Shown piece after piece: positions 51,770-61,577 of a DNA stretch of 64,000 nucleotides. Within the stretch, counting starts at the first letter, position 1, and each line of letters begins with the position of its first letter. A model generated the notes under the pieces. The model saw nothing but the letters and a program-made list of their open reading frames with translations. It searched no databases and was not told where the DNA came from. The DNA comes from Streptomyces antibioticus (GTDB lineage Bacteria; Actinomycetota; Actinomycetes; Streptomycetales; Streptomycetaceae). The translations under genes were made by a program, and so were the position numbers. The DNA lies in contig NZ_KQ948435.1 in NCBI RefSeq assembly GCF_001514065.1, positions 270,217-334,216 of the forward strand, read 5' to 3'.

Positions 51770-52921
51770 TCAGTCGCCCGTTCCGGTCATCACGTGCACC
51801 ATCGACGCATCACCCGGCAGAGTGAGCACCCCTGTCGCCAGGTCCGTCGCGATCCGCACCGCCCCCCGCAGCGGGTCCCCGGCGGCCTCGACCCGGCGCG
51901 CGTGCGGCAGCCGTTTCGCCAACTCCTCGTCCAGCGGTACGAGGAGCGGGGCGCCCATCTTGAACAGCCCGCCGGTGACGGCCACCTGGGGTTCGCCGCC
52001 GGTCGGGCAGACCGCGGCCGCCGACTCGGCGATGTGCCGCGCCGCCGTGTGCAGGATGCCGGTGGCCACCGGGTCGCCGTCGGCGCAGGCGGCGACGTGC
52101 GGGGCGAAGGAGGCGAGGACGGCGGGCCGGTCCGGGCGCGGATAGAGCAGGCCGGGCAGCCCCGCCAGCGGTCCGAACTCGCCCTCGGCGCGGGCCAGCA
52201 GCCCGGCGGAGCCGCCCGGCCGCCCGTCGTACGCCCGCAGGGCCGCTTCCAGCCCCGCCCGGCCGATCCAGGCACCGCTGCCACAGTCGCCCAGCAGATG
52301 CCCCCAGCCGTCCGCACGGCGCCAGCCGGTCAGGTCCGTGCCGACGGCGATGAGCCCCGTACCGCCCGCGACCACGGCACCCGGCCGCGGCCCGAGGGCG
52401 CCCACGTAGGCGGTGACGGCATCGGCGACGAGGGCGACCGGCCCGACCCCGAACTCCCGCCGCAGGGCGCCCGGGAGGTCGGCGCGCAGGGCGTCGCCGA
52501 GCGTGGTCAGCCCGGCGGCCCCCACGACGGCCGTGCCCGGCCGGGCCACCCCCGTCTCGGCGGCCAACTCCCGGACCATCGGCACCAGTTGTTCCATCAG
52601 ATGCGCGGCGTCGATGCCCCGCGCGCCCGTACGCACCGGTACCCGCGACTCCCGCACTCCCAGCGCACCGCGCGCCGCCGTACCGAGGGCGACCCGCAGG
52701 CCGGAGCCGCCGGAGTCGACGGCGAGGATTCCCGGGTCGGTCGCGGCTGGAAGGCCCCTGATCTCACCCGGGCCGGTCGCACGCCCTCCCTCGCCCGCGC
52801 CGGCCGCGCGTCCCCGGTCACCGGGGCCGGTTGCACGTCTCCGGCGGTCGGCGCCCGTCCGAAAGCCCCCGTCGCCCGCGCCGGTCGCACGTCCCCCGGC
52901 GCCCCCGCCCGTCGCGGTCAC
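51770..52921 (-). CDS. BadF/BcrA-type N-acetylglucosamine kinase-like ATPase
   Basis: 383 residues from GTG 52921, whose GTGA overlaps the stop of the uracil-DNA glycosylase gene. The ATPase core begins near residue 61: [16 protein letters not shown] (phosphate 1), later [50 protein letters not shown] and [18 protein letters not shown]. This is the sugar-kinase/actin fold of the GlcNAc kinase type in the BadF group. Residues about 10-52 are an unusual Gly/Arg/Ala repeat (see repeat entry). It probably phosphorylates an amino sugar with ATP. Confidence 0.78.
   Translation of the reverse strand: MTATGGGAGGRATGAGDGGFRTGADRRRRATGPGDRGRAAGAGEGGRATGPGEIRGLPAATDPGILAVDSGGSGLRVALGTAARGALGVRESRVPVRTGARGIDAAHLMEQLVPMVRELAAETGVARPGTAVVGAAGLTTLGDALRADLPGALRREFGVGPVALVADAVTAYVGALGPRPGAVVAGGTGLIAVGTDLTGWRRADGWGHLLGDCGSGAWIGRAGLEAALRAYDGRPGGSAGLLARAEGEFGPLAGLPGLLYPRPDRPAVLASFAPHVAACADGDPVATGILHTAARHIAESAAAVCPTGGEPQVAVTGGLFKMGAPLLVPLDEELAKRLPHARRVEAAGDPLRGAVRIATDLATGVLTLPGDASMVHVMTGTGD
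52766..52894 (-). repeat. Imperfect short repeats at the kinase N-terminus
   Basis: The protein shows [35 protein letters not shown] and GRATGPGE, five imperfect units of 8-10 residues encoded by GC-rich DNA between the glycosylase stop and the kinase core. Likely a disordered linker. Confidence 0.7.
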
Positions 52922-53595
52922 GGCAGGCGCCAGTCCACCGGTTGTCCTCCCTGGCGGACCAGCAGGTCGTTGGCCCGGCTGAACGGACGGGAGCCGAAGA
53001 AGCCGCGGTCCGCCGACATGGGGGAGGGGTGCGCCGACTCCACGGACGGCAGGTCGCCGAGGAGTGGACGCAGATTGCGGGCGTCGCGCCCCCAGAGGAT
53101 CGACACGAGCGGCTTGCCGCGCGCGGCGAGCGCCCGTATCGCCTGCTCGGTGACCTCTTCCCAGCCCTTGCCCCGATGCGCGGCCGGCTTGCGCGGGGCC
53201 GTGGTGAGCGCCCTGTTGAGCAGCAGCACGCCCTGCTGGGTCCACGGCGTCAGATCACCGTTGGAGGGCTGCGGCAGCCCCAGATCGGTGTTCAGCTCGC
53301 GGTAGATGTTGATCAGACTGCCGGGCAGCGGACGCACCTCCGGCGCGACCGAGAACGACAGTCCCACCGCGTGTCCGGGCGTCGGGTAGGGATCCTGACC
53401 GACGATCAGGACGCGGACGTCGTCGAAGGGCTGCTGGAAGGCCCGCAGGACATTGGGCCCGGCCGGGAGATAGGTGCGTCCCGCGGCGATCTCCGCCCGC
53501 AGGAAGTCGCCCATCTCGGCGATCCGTCCAGCGACGGGTTCGAGGGCCTTCGCCCAGCCCGGTTCGACGATCTCATGCAAGGGTCGTGGTGCCAC
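52918..53595 (-). CDS. ung: Uracil-DNA glycosylase
   Basis: 225 residues from GTG 53595 ([14 protein letters not shown]), which matches the usual N-terminus; a GTG at 53604 is an alternative. Active-site motif [17 protein letters not shown] (Asp activates water) and C-terminal [22 protein letters not shown] are diagnostic of family 1 UDG. It removes uracil from DNA in base-excision repair. A second Ung is common in Streptomyces. It overlaps the start of the kinase gene (GTGA). Confidence 0.93.
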   Translation of the reverse strand: MAPRPLHEIVEPGWAKALEPVAGRIAEMGDFLRAEIAAGRTYLPAGPNVLRAFQQPFDDVRVLIVGQDPYPTPGHAVGLSFSVAPEVRPLPGSLINIYRELNTDLGLPQPSNGDLTPWTQQGVLLLNRALTTAPRKPAAHRGKGWEEVTEQAIRALAARGKPLVSILWGRDARNLRPLLGDLPSVESAHPSPMSADRGFFGSRPFSRANDLLVRQGGQPVDWRLP

Positions 53596-53668
53596 GGGCG
53601 TCACCCTACTGCCGTACAGGCAACGGCGATCAACCGGTGGCCAAGGCCCGGTGGTCCCCCCGCGTGGC

Positions 53669-54754
53669 TCATCCCACCACCGCGGCCCGCACACACAGCA
53701 CGTCCGGCAGATGCGAGGCGAGCTGCTGCCAGCTGTCGCCGTCGTCGGCCGAGGCGAACACCTCGCCGTTGCGGTTGCCGAAGTACACCCCCGCCGGGTC
53801 CGCGTCGTCGGTGCACAACGCGTCGCGCAGCACCGTGCCGTAGTGGTCGCCCTGCGGCAGGCCGGCGGACAACGGCTCCCAGCTCTTGCCCGCGTCCGTC
53901 GTACGGAAGACCCGGCAGCGGTGGTCGGCGGGCACCCGGTCCGCGTCGGCGTTGATCGGGAACACGTACGCGGTGTCGCCGCGGTGCGGGTGGACGGCCA
54001 TGGCGAAGCCGAAGCTGGACGGCAGCCCCTCGCCGATGTCGGTCCAGTGCGCGCCCGCGTCGTCGCTGCGGTAGACGCCCCAGTGGTTCTGCAGATACAG
54101 CCGGTCCGGGGTCACCGGGTCCTGGGCGACCTTGTGCACGCACTGGCCGAACTCGGGGTCGGGATCGGGCAGGAACACCGCGGAGACACCGGAGTTGGAG
54201 GGCGTCCAGCTCGCGCCGCCGTCGGACGTCCTGAACACCCCGGCCGTCGACACGGCGACCGTGACGGCACGGGGATCACGCTTGTCCGTGACGACCGTGT
54301 GCAACCCCTCCCCGCCGCCGCCCGGGACCCACTTCGACCGGGTCGGGTGCTCCCACAGCGGGCGGACCAGCGTGAACGTCTCGCCTCGGTCCTCGGAGCG
54401 GTACAGCGCCGCCGGTTCGGTGCCGGCGTACACCACGTCCGGCTCCGCGGCCGCCGGATGCAGCTGCCACACCCGCTCCAGCGAAGCGCCGGTGTCCTTC
54501 GGGAACTTGACGGCGGGCTGGGCCGGTTCGGTCCAGGTCCGGCCGAGGTCGTCGGAGTGGAACACCGACGGCCCCCAGTGCGCGCTGTCGCCGCCCGCCA
54601 GCAGCCGCGGGCGCTCGCCCCGGGTGTCGATCGCGACCGAGTACACGGCCTGCGCGTTGAAATACGGGCCCTCGTCGAACTCCCAGGTCCCACCTCGCCT
54701 GCGCCCGATGAACAGGCCCTTGCGGGTCCCCACGGCGAGCAGTACCTCGGTCAT
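53669..54754 (-). CDS. BNR/sialidase-repeat-like beta-propeller protein
   Basis: 361 residues from ATG 54754 with GGAGGTGAT upstream. Repeated Asp-box-like blades: [81 protein letters not shown]. No signal peptide, so likely intracellular, unlike true sialidases. Function unknown; such proteins in Streptomyces are annotated as WD40/BNR-repeat proteins. Confidence 0.8.
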   Translation of the reverse strand: MTEVLLAVGTRKGLFIGRRRGGTWEFDEGPYFNAQAVYSVAIDTRGERPRLLAGGDSAHWGPSVFHSDDLGRTWTEPAQPAVKFPKDTGASLERVWQLHPAAAEPDVVYAGTEPAALYRSEDRGETFTLVRPLWEHPTRSKWVPGGGGEGLHTVVTDKRDPRAVTVAVSTAGVFRTSDGGASWTPSNSGVSAVFLPDPDPEFGQCVHKVAQDPVTPDRLYLQNHWGVYRSDDAGAHWTDIGEGLPSSFGFAMAVHPHRGDTAYVFPINADADRVPADHRCRVFRTTDAGKSWEPLSAGLPQGDHYGTVLRDALCTDDADPAGVYFGNRNGEVFASADDGDSWQQLASHLPDVLCVRAAVVG

Positions 54755-55025
54755 GCCGATCACCTCCGCGACGTCCTTGTCTCAGATATCGGCCAGTCTG
54801 CACCCAGCCACTGACAGTTACCCCCGGAAAGGGCTTCGCCGCAGGTCAGGGCGGTGATGGTAACGCGTGTCGGCGATCCGCGGGCCGCTTTCGCGAACAC
54901 CGCGCGGGCCCGCGGCACCTGTGCGACGGTCGAGTTGAGGGGACTCGCCGTGAGCACCTCGGCGACGTCCCCCGTATGGAAGGGCGGCCCGGCATGTTCA
55001 CGCGCACATGAGGAGGAAGCCTTCG

Positions 55026-55610
55026 ATGGCGTTCCGTGGTTCGAAGGTGTGGTTGTGGCGGTGGCGGCGCAATCCGCTCCGGCGCCGAGCCGACAAGGTG
55101 GAGGCCTGGGTCGTGCTCGGCGCCTGGCTGCTCACCGCCCTCGCGGGAGTCGTCGCCGGCCTGGCGACGAGCCGGTCCGTCGAGGGCACCCTTGCCCGCG
55201 AGCGCGTCGAGTGGCGACAGGTCGAGGCCCGGCTCGTGGCGAAGGCACCCGGCACCTTCGCCGGGCAGACCGGCACCGCGAGCAGCGACCAGGTGTGGGC
55301 GAAGGTCCGCTGGGCGGCCCCCGACGGCTCCTCGCACACCGGCCAGGTCCGCGTCCGCCCCGGCAGCGCCACCGGCACCCCGGTCGCCGTCTGGACCGAC
55401 GCGGAAGGGCGTCTGGTCACCCGCCCCACGACCCCGGGGCAGGCTCACCTCCGAGCCGCCCTGATCGGCGCCCTCGTGGGCGCGAGCGCGGCGATCGTGC
55501 CGTTCGTCGGCGGCCGCACCCTCCGCGCCCGCCTGGAACGCCGCCGGATCGACCAATGGGACGCGGACTGGGCCCGCTTCGGACAACAGCGGGGTCGGAC
55601 GGCTGGTTGA
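55026..55610 (+). CDS. Rv1733c-like two-helix membrane protein
   Basis: 194 residues from ATG 55026, which has AGGAGG at 55011-55016. Two membrane helices: residues about 29-48 (AWVVLGAWLLTALAGVVAGLA) and a second near the C-terminus (LIGALVGASAAIVPFVGG), with a soluble segment between them (LVAKAPGTFAGQTG...VAVWTDAEGRLVTRP). The layout matches the Rv1733c family of actinobacterial membrane proteins. Role unknown. Divergent from the BNR gene. Confidence 0.7.
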   Translation: MAFRGSKVWLWRWRRNPLRRRADKVEAWVVLGAWLLTALAGVVAGLATSRSVEGTLARERVEWRQVEARLVAKAPGTFAGQTGTASSDQVWAKVRWAAPDGSSHTGQVRVRPGSATGTPVAVWTDAEGRLVTRPTTPGQAHLRAALIGALVGASAAIVPFVGGRTLRARLERRRIDQWDADWARFGQQRGRTAG

Positions 55611-55816
55611 GTTCCCGACGCCGGGATCAGTGACGGGACGCCGGGCTGCGCCACCGACGCCGGAGCAGAGGCGGGTCGGCAGGCTGGGCGGCCGACATGG
55701 GCGGCGACGGGGGACGGCGGGCTGAGCAACCGGCGCCGCCGAAGGACCCGGCACGCCACTCGCCCGCCCCCGCTCAGCCGACCCACGGCCCCCGCACCCG
55801 CGGGCCCTATCCCCGC

Positions 55817-57826
55817 TCACCTCACCCCAAGCACCCCCTGGCAGATCCGCAGCAACCGCTCGTCCGACAGGACGGCCACGGGACCGAACCCCCCGGAGGG
55901 CCCCGTGTACCGCTGCGGAGATGCCAGCTCGGTGCGCAGCAGGTCGTGCAGCGGCGCTCCCGCCGGTCCCAGGTCCGCGACGCACTGAGCGATCGGCTGA
56001 CGCCGGTTCGGCGTCTCCGTCCACGCCCCGCGCAGCAGCGGAAGCACCCGCGCCGCCTCCGTCTCGCCGCCGATCCGCCACAGCGCGCACGCCACCGCCG
56101 TCCGCTGCCACTCGTGCGGCGAGTCGAGCATCCGCCGGAGCCCGGCCACGGCGGGTGCGGCCGCCGGCCCCATACGACCCAGCACCTCGGCTGCGTCTCG
56201 GTGCCCGACGACGTCCCCGTCCCGTGTCATCAGAACGGGCAGTACGGCATCGGCGTCCCCCTCCAGCGCCCAGAGCGCGTCCGCCGCCTCGACCGCGCTC
56301 TCGCCCTCCAGCAGCCCGCGCACCACGGGTATCGCCTCATGAGCCGCCGCCCCGAACCCGCGGAGCGTGCGCAGCGCCGTGTGGACGACGACCGACCGCA
56401 GCCGGTGTTCCGGGAGACCGGTCAGCAGCCGCAGCACCAGCGGCACGCTCTCCGTGTCGTCGAGCGCCCCGAGCGCCGACAGCAAAGCCTCCGCACGGTC
56501 GTGGATGTCCGGGGCATCCAGACGGAGGCCGGCGAGACTCTCCCGCAGGGCGGGTGCGAGACAGCCGGCGCTCGTGCCCAGATGGCCGACGACATGCCCC
56601 AGGTCGGAGGGAGTGCCGGGGGTGTCGAGGAGCTCCGCCAGCACCGGCACCGCGCGCGGATCCCCGCTCCTGGCCAGCGCCTTGAGCGGTCCGCCCAGCG
56701 CCGGCCCGCCGTACTGCCGGTGCTGCACCCACAGGTCGGGGCGGGCCGTCACCAGCCGGTGGAGGTCGTCCGCGGCGGGCGCGGCCAGGTGGTAGAGGTC
56801 ATCCAGGACGGAGATCGCCGCATAACGCAACTGGTCTTCCTCGGCGGCCAGTTGGGCGCCGATCAGGGCGACGGGTGTGCTGTAGTCGGCGCGCCAGTCG
56901 AGGAAGAGTCCCAGGGACATCCACATCGCGTTGCACCGGACGGTCGGGTCCGTGCTGGTCAACTGCCCGTTCAGCAGGGCGATCCGGTCGGCCACCCGTC
57001 CGTCGAGAGCGGTGTGCAGGGTGCGCAGAAGCTGGGAGCCCTCCTCGTCCGAAGGGCGCAGCCGCCGCAGTCGGCCGACCAGCGTGTTCGTGTCGGGGCG
57101 ATCGGGTTCGCACGAGGGGCGGGCGCGTTGCTCGGACCGCTGCCGGAGCAGGCCGAGGACCGTGGGCACGAGGTCGGCCGGGAGCCGGTCGGGGGCGCAG
57201 CCCGCCAACTGCCCCAGCGCGGCCAGCCGTTGACCGGGGCCGTAGGGTGCGGTGCCCAGGGTGGTGAGAAGATCCACGGCCTCGGTCGCGTGCCCGGGGT
57301 GCCGGCGGGCCAGCAGGCCCAGGCTCTCGGTGAGCGCGATCAGGACCCGGTCGTCCCGCTCCACGGTGATCCGCCCGCGCAGCAGACCGAGCATCCGCCC
57401 TGGCTCGTCGAGGTAGCGAACCACGGCATTCGCGGCTGCCCGGCGCACCCCCGGGTCCGGGTCCCCGGTGAGCCCGGCGAGGACCTCGCCGCCGGCCCGG
57501 ACCGCCACGCGGGCCATGGCGCCGGCCTCGTCCATTCCCTCGGAGGTCTCCCCGTCACCGCCGATGCTGACGAGGAGCTCCACGATCTCGCCCCGGTCCC
57601 GCACCTCCTCGCGCGCGGCGAGCGCGAAGAGATACGGAATGCAGGCGAGTGTCGAGTCGTACACGTCTCCCTGGTGGTGCACCGCGCCGTACATCCCGTC
57701 GAGCGCGATCTCCCGCTCGGCCGGGTCCGCGGAGGCCAGCCCCCGCAGCAGTCCGGGAACGTCCTCCGCACTGCCGTACGCATGCCGCATCGAAGCCCAG
57801 TCGACCTCGTCGATCCCCGTGAACAC
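55817..57826 (-). CDS. HEAT-repeat protein
   Basis: 669 residues from GTG 57826 with GGGGAGGG upstream. All-helical, with repeated HEAT-like units such as GDPDPGVRRAAANAVVRYLDEP, SGDPRAVPVLAELLDTPGTPSDL, AVEAADALWALEGDADAVLPVL and AAAPAVAGLRRMLDSPHEWQRTAVACALWRIGG. No catalytic motif or signal peptide. HEAT arrays act as protein-interaction scaffolds, so the function is unknown. The following 120 bp to 57950 hold nothing recognisable. Confidence 0.8.
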   Translation of the reverse strand: MFTGIDEVDWASMRHAYGSAEDVPGLLRGLASADPAEREIALDGMYGAVHHQGDVYDSTLACIPYLFALAAREEVRDRGEIVELLVSIGGDGETSEGMDEAGAMARVAVRAGGEVLAGLTGDPDPGVRRAAANAVVRYLDEPGRMLGLLRGRITVERDDRVLIALTESLGLLARRHPGHATEAVDLLTTLGTAPYGPGQRLAALGQLAGCAPDRLPADLVPTVLGLLRQRSEQRARPSCEPDRPDTNTLVGRLRRLRPSDEEGSQLLRTLHTALDGRVADRIALLNGQLTSTDPTVRCNAMWMSLGLFLDWRADYSTPVALIGAQLAAEEDQLRYAAISVLDDLYHLAAPAADDLHRLVTARPDLWVQHRQYGGPALGGPLKALARSGDPRAVPVLAELLDTPGTPSDLGHVVGHLGTSAGCLAPALRESLAGLRLDAPDIHDRAEALLSALGALDDTESVPLVLRLLTGLPEHRLRSVVVHTALRTLRGFGAAAHEAIPVVRGLLEGESAVEAADALWALEGDADAVLPVLMTRDGDVVGHRDAAEVLGRMGPAAAPAVAGLRRMLDSPHEWQRTAVACALWRIGGETEAARVLPLLRGAWTETPNRRQPIAQCVADLGPAGAPLHDLLRTELASPQRYTGPSGGFGPVAVLSDERLLRICQGVLGVR

Positions 57827-57949
57827 GCTGCCCTCCCCAGGCGTAGTGCCAAGTGATCCCGAGTCTGCACCACGGCACTGACAACCAAGCGGAATCACGG
57901 GGTGACGGTCTGTCGGCCATGCCGACATCGGCCAAGGGGCAGCGTCCTG

Positions 57950-59605
57950 TCAGCCAGTGCTCGGCAACGCCCGCCCCAGGACCGCCCCCACGTCCGCCGC
58001 GTCCGGCAACGTCCCGAAGGCGTGCCCCCAGTCGCCGCCGAGCCGGGTCGCGCAGAACGCGTCGGCGATCGCGGACGGGGCGTGCCGGACCAGCAGAGAG
58101 GCCTGGAGCGTGAGCGCCATGTGCTCGACCAGGCGCCGCGCCCCGGCCTCCGAGCCCTCGCGCACCATGCCCTTCAGACGGTGCACCGCGGTGTCCAGCC
58201 GGGCGTCCGCCCCCTGCGCCAGGGCCAGTTCACCGAACAGGGCCTCCGCGGTCCCCGCCTCCCGCGTCAACGCCCGCAGTACGTCGAGGGCGTTGACGTT
58301 CCCCGAGCCTTCCCAGATCGACAGCAGGGGAGCCTCGCGGTAGTGGCGGGGCATGCCGGAGTCCTCGACGTAGCCGTTGCCGCCGAGGCACTCCAGGGCC
58401 TCTGCGGTGAAGGCCGGGCCCCGCTTGGTGACCCAGTACTTGCCGACGGCGGTGGCGATCCGCCGGAACGCCTGCTCACCGGCGTCCCCGCGCACCGCCC
58501 GGTCGGCCGCGCCCGCCAGCCGCAGGGTCAGGGTCGTTGCCGCCTCCGACTCCAGGGCGAGATCGGCGAGAACGTTGCGCATCAGCGGCTGGTCGCTCAG
58601 CCGGGCCCCGAACGCACTGCGGTGCCGGGCGTGGTGCCCCGCCTCGACGAGCGTCTTGCGCATCAGCGTGGCCGACATCATCACGCAGTCGAGGCGGGTG
58701 CAGTTGACCATGTCGATGATGGTCTTCACCCCCCGCCCCTCGGGCCCGACGAGCCACGCCACGGTCCCGTCGAACTCCGGCTCGGAGGAGGCGTTCGACC
58801 GGTTGCCGAGCTTGTCCTTCAGCCGCTGGATGCGGAAGGTGTTGCGGCTGCCGTCGGGCAGGACGCGCGGCACCAGAAAACAGGACAACCCCTGGGGCGC
58901 CTGCGCCAGCACCAGGAAGACATCGCACATGGGCGCCGACGTGAACCACTTGTGCCCGCGCAGGGTGTAGACGCCCGGCTCCGAGGTCGGCGCGGCCACC
59001 GTCGTGTTCGTCCGGACGTCGGACCCGCCCTGCTTCTCGGTCATCCCCATGCCCGCCAGCAGCCCGCGCTTCTCGGTGGGCACCCGCAGTCCGGGCTCGT
59101 ACTCCCGGGCGGTCAGCAGCGGCTCGTAGAGCTTCGCGAGGTCCGGCTGGTGACGCAGCGCGGGGACGGCGGCGTACGTCATCGAGGTCGGACAGCCGTG
59201 CCCGGCGTCGGTGTGCCCCCACGCCAACCCGCCTGCCGTACGCGCCACATGGGCGCCGGACCGGTCGTCGGCCCAGGGCGCACCGGCCAGTCCCTCGGCG
59301 ACCGCGGTCCGCATCAGGTGATGCCAGCTCGGATGGAACTCGACCTCGTCGACGCGTTGGCCGTACCGGTCGTGCGTCCGCAGTTCGGGCTCGTGACGGT
59401 TGGCGAGATCGGCCCACTCCTGCGCCTGCACGCTGCCCGCGATCCGGCCGATCCGGCGTACGTCCTCCTCGGCCCAGCCCGCGCCCTCCCGGCGCAGCCC
59501 CTCCAGCAGGGCTGCGTCCTCCGACGCGTCGTACGGGGCCAGGGGAGGGGGCTGATTGGTGACGTCGTGTGTCGCGTTGCCCTCGTGCGCCGGTGAGAAG
59601 ACCAT
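57950..59605 (-). CDS. AidB-like acyl-CoA dehydrogenase family protein
   Basis: 551 residues. FAD-binding acyl-CoA dehydrogenase fold: MTEKQGGSDVRTNTT, GHKWFTSAPMCDVFLVLAQAP, RHRSAFGARLSDQPL and ECLGGNGYVEDSGMPRHYREAPLLSIWEGSGNVNALDVLRAL, which are AidB-like. AidB is linked to the alkylation response in E. coli; relatives include true dehydrogenases. ATG 59605 lies 66 bp from the divergent PaaX gene. Confidence 0.88.
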   Translation of the reverse strand: MVFSPAHEGNATHDVTNQPPPLAPYDASEDAALLEGLRREGAGWAEEDVRRIGRIAGSVQAQEWADLANRHEPELRTHDRYGQRVDEVEFHPSWHHLMRTAVAEGLAGAPWADDRSGAHVARTAGGLAWGHTDAGHGCPTSMTYAAVPALRHQPDLAKLYEPLLTAREYEPGLRVPTEKRGLLAGMGMTEKQGGSDVRTNTTVAAPTSEPGVYTLRGHKWFTSAPMCDVFLVLAQAPQGLSCFLVPRVLPDGSRNTFRIQRLKDKLGNRSNASSEPEFDGTVAWLVGPEGRGVKTIIDMVNCTRLDCVMMSATLMRKTLVEAGHHARHRSAFGARLSDQPLMRNVLADLALESEAATTLTLRLAGAADRAVRGDAGEQAFRRIATAVGKYWVTKRGPAFTAEALECLGGNGYVEDSGMPRHYREAPLLSIWEGSGNVNALDVLRALTREAGTAEALFGELALAQGADARLDTAVHRLKGMVREGSEAGARRLVEHMALTLQASLLVRHAPSAIADAFCATRLGGDWGHAFGTLPDAADVGAVLGRALPSTG

Positions 59606-59610
59606 GGATC

Positions 59611-59661
59611 GAGTGTTGCACTCTCGCTACGGCTGTAGCAATGCTGCAATACGCAATACAG
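59611..59661. promoter_or_regulatory. Repeat-rich divergent promoter of the AidB-like and PaaX genes
   Basis: Contains GAGTG-TTG-CACTC (59611-59623) and three GCAAT copies at 59638, 59646 and 59653 (spacing 8 and 7 bp), ending in a CTGTA...TACAG inverted repeat (59633-59661). Candidate binding site for PaaX. Confidence 0.4.
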
Positions 59662-59670
59662 TACGTGACC

Positions 59671-60402
59671 ATGCGGACGAACCAGGCTGAGCCCGACCAG
59701 CTCGAACTGCGTCCCCTGTCCGCGCGCTCGGTGGTCCTGAGCCTGCTGCTGGGCGCGCATCCGCCCGAGCTGCCGGTGAAGGAGCTGGTCCGCCGGGTGG
59801 AGCCCTTCGGTGTCGGCGGCTCCACCGCGCGGGCCGCGCTCAGCCGCATGGTCGCGGCCGGTGACCTGCGCCGCACCGACACCGTCCACCGCCTCAGTGA
59901 CCGGCTCCTGGAGCGTCAGCGGCGCCAGGACGACGCCGTGCATCCCCGCACGCGCGCGTGGGACGGCGACTGGGAGATGTTCGTGATCACGGCGACGGGC
60001 CGCGGCCCCGCCGAACGGGCCGATCTGCGCGCCCGGCTGGCCGCGCTGCGCCTCGCCGAGCTCAGGGAGGGCGTCTGGTTGCGTCCTGCCAATGTGAGCC
60101 GCCCGCTGCCGGACGACCTCGCCCAGGTGGGGGAGCGGTACACGGCCCGTCCCGACCGCCCCGCGGCCGAACTGGCCGTCACCCTCTGGCCGTTGGACGC
60201 CTGGGCCGCGAAGGGCAGGGCCCTGCTCGCCCACACCGCGCGCGTGGACGGCCCCGCCGACCGCTTCACCGCCTTCGCGGCGGTCGTCCGCCATCTGCTC
60301 GCGGACCCCGTCCTGCCCGCCGAACTCCTGCCCGCCGACTGGCCGGGAACCGCCCTGCGCACCGCGTACGCCGGCTACCGACGCGAACTCGGGACGCGGT
60401 GA
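59671..60402 (+). CDS. PaaX family transcriptional regulator
   Basis: 243 residues from ATG 59671. N-terminal winged helix (SARSVVLSLLLGAHPPELPVKELVRRVEPFGVGGSTARAALSRMVAAGDLRRTDTVHRLSDRLLERQ) and PaaX C-terminal region (WDGDWEMFVITATGRGPAERADLRARLAALRLAELREGVWLRPANV). PaaX represses phenylacetate catabolism in many bacteria. Here the divergent partner is the AidB-like acyl-CoA dehydrogenase, so the ligand may be another acyl-CoA. It is convergent with the pectate lyase gene. Confidence 0.85.
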   Translation: MRTNQAEPDQLELRPLSARSVVLSLLLGAHPPELPVKELVRRVEPFGVGGSTARAALSRMVAAGDLRRTDTVHRLSDRLLERQRRQDDAVHPRTRAWDGDWEMFVITATGRGPAERADLRARLAALRLAELREGVWLRPANVSRPLPDDLAQVGERYTARPDRPAAELAVTLWPLDAWAAKGRALLAHTARVDGPADRFTAFAAVVRHLLADPVLPAELLPADWPGTALRTAYAGYRRELGTR

Positions 60403-60416
60403 GCCGCACACGACGC

Positions 60417-60461
60417 GGCGGCCGTACGAAGCGCCGTGCGGGGACGCTTCGGACGGCCGCC
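60417..60461. terminator. Hairpin between PaaX and pectate lyase genes
   Basis: 17-bp stem with one mismatch, GGCGGCCGTACGAAGCG paired with its near-complement around an 11-base loop. Serves the convergent PaaX and pectate lyase transcripts. Confidence 0.75.
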
Positions 60462-60490
60462 TTCACCGAGGGGGGAACGGGCTGACGTGC

Positions 60491-61294
60491 CTACTTGTAG
60501 GTGATGTCCGAGGACGCGTACTTGCAGTAAGTCCCGTCAGGCCCCGAACCGTTGGTGGTCGGCTCCTTGCCCGTGTTGTTGCCGATGTACTTCTGGCAGG
60601 GGACGATCTTCTTGCCGGAGTCCCCGACGATCGTGATGCCCCGCAGGGTCGCGCTGTCGCCGTAGTTGGTGTTGATGCCGACGAGCTTGCCGCCCTTGTA
60701 GGTCGCCTCGATGGTGCTGAGGTTGATCGTCCGCTTGTACTGGGTAGAGCAGTTGCCGCACGAGCGGACGAACGTACCGAAGTTCTTCACCGCGAAGTTG
60801 GAGACGTTGAGCGTCCCGGCGCCGTTGAACTGGAACACCTTGTCGCTGGCTTCCTTCGCGCCGCCACCGGAGACGGTGTACACGTTCGACGACGAGGAGC
60901 CGCGGAACGTCGCCGCGTCCTCGCCGACGTCCTCCCACCAGACGTTCTGCAGCGTGCAGCTGCCCTCGCAGTGGATGCCGTCCGCCGCGGGTGCGCCGAT
61001 GATGACGTTCTTGAGAACCGTGCCGGCCGCCAGTTTCAGGATCGGGCCCTGGTCCTCGTCCTGGTTGTCGCTGCCCAACTCGCCGTCGCCGTAAAGGCGT
61101 TGCATCCCGTAGTCCTTGGTGCCGGACAGCGAGATGGTGGCGGTGACCGCCTTGCTGCTGGTGGGGGTGGGCCAGGTGGCGGCGTTCGCCGTCGGTGCGT
61201 TGATTGCCATGAGCATGCCAACCGAAAGGCCGAGCGCGGCTGCCGCGCCGGTCAGTGTGCGTCGGCGTGTGCGGGGAGGTGGCGAAGAAGTCAT
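60491..61294 (-). CDS. Secreted pectate lyase, family PL3
   Basis: 267 residues from ATG 61294. Twin-arginine-like signal (RTRRRTLTGAAAALG), cleavage near ANAATWP. The mature enzyme is a short parallel beta-helix: GSCTLQNVWWEDVGEDAATFRGSS, AKEASDKVFQFNGAGTLNVSNFAVKNFGTFVRSCGNCSTQYKR and CKYASSDITYK match PL3 lyases. It cleaves polygalacturonate by beta-elimination with Ca2+. Divergent from the CBM2 esterase, sharing a region with CebR-like boxes, so the pair serves plant cell wall use. Confidence 0.9.
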   Translation of the reverse strand: MTSSPPPRTRRRTLTGAAAALGLSVGMLMAINAPTANAATWPTPTSSKAVTATISLSGTKDYGMQRLYGDGELGSDNQDEDQGPILKLAAGTVLKNVIIGAPAADGIHCEGSCTLQNVWWEDVGEDAATFRGSSSSNVYTVSGGGAKEASDKVFQFNGAGTLNVSNFAVKNFGTFVRSCGNCSTQYKRTINLSTIEATYKGGKLVGINTNYGDSATLRGITIVGDSGKKIVPCQKYIGNNTGKEPTTNGSGPDGTYCKYASSDITYK

Positions 61295-61438
61295 GTCCCG
61301 ATTCCTTCTCTGCGGGGGTTGGTCGTTGATCGCGTACATGAACGCTGATTTCGATTACGAACGACGCGCGCAGGTTCGTGCGGCTCTCCAGCGGGGAGGC
61401 GCGCCGTGCGGTCACCCTGCTGAACGGAACGTAGAGGG

Positions 61439-61497
61439 TAAGCGCTTTCTGGTCAACGCCTCGCGCGGAACGTTTCTATGGCGTGGGAGCGCTTCCA
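61439..61497. promoter_or_regulatory. LacI-type boxes, one CebR-like
   Basis: TGGGAGCGCTTCCA at 61484-61497 differs by one base from the CebR operator TGGGAGCGCTCCCA, and TAAGCGCTTT at 61439-61448 is a second LacI-type AAGCGCTT palindrome. Both lie between the divergent pectate lyase and esterase genes. Confidence 0.65.
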
Positions 61498-61577
61498 TGA
61501 CGGCCATGTGCATGCCACCATTCCTGGTGCTCCCCTCAGCGATGCCCCCACGAGCCGTCATCACGAAGGGACCCGAC

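Noticed and set aside
54878-54915. CCGCGGGCC...GGCCCGCGG inverted repeat between BNR and Rv1733c-like genes
   Set aside because: 20-bp loop, in a divergent promoter gap of GC-rich DNA, with no clear role. Such pairs arise easily here.
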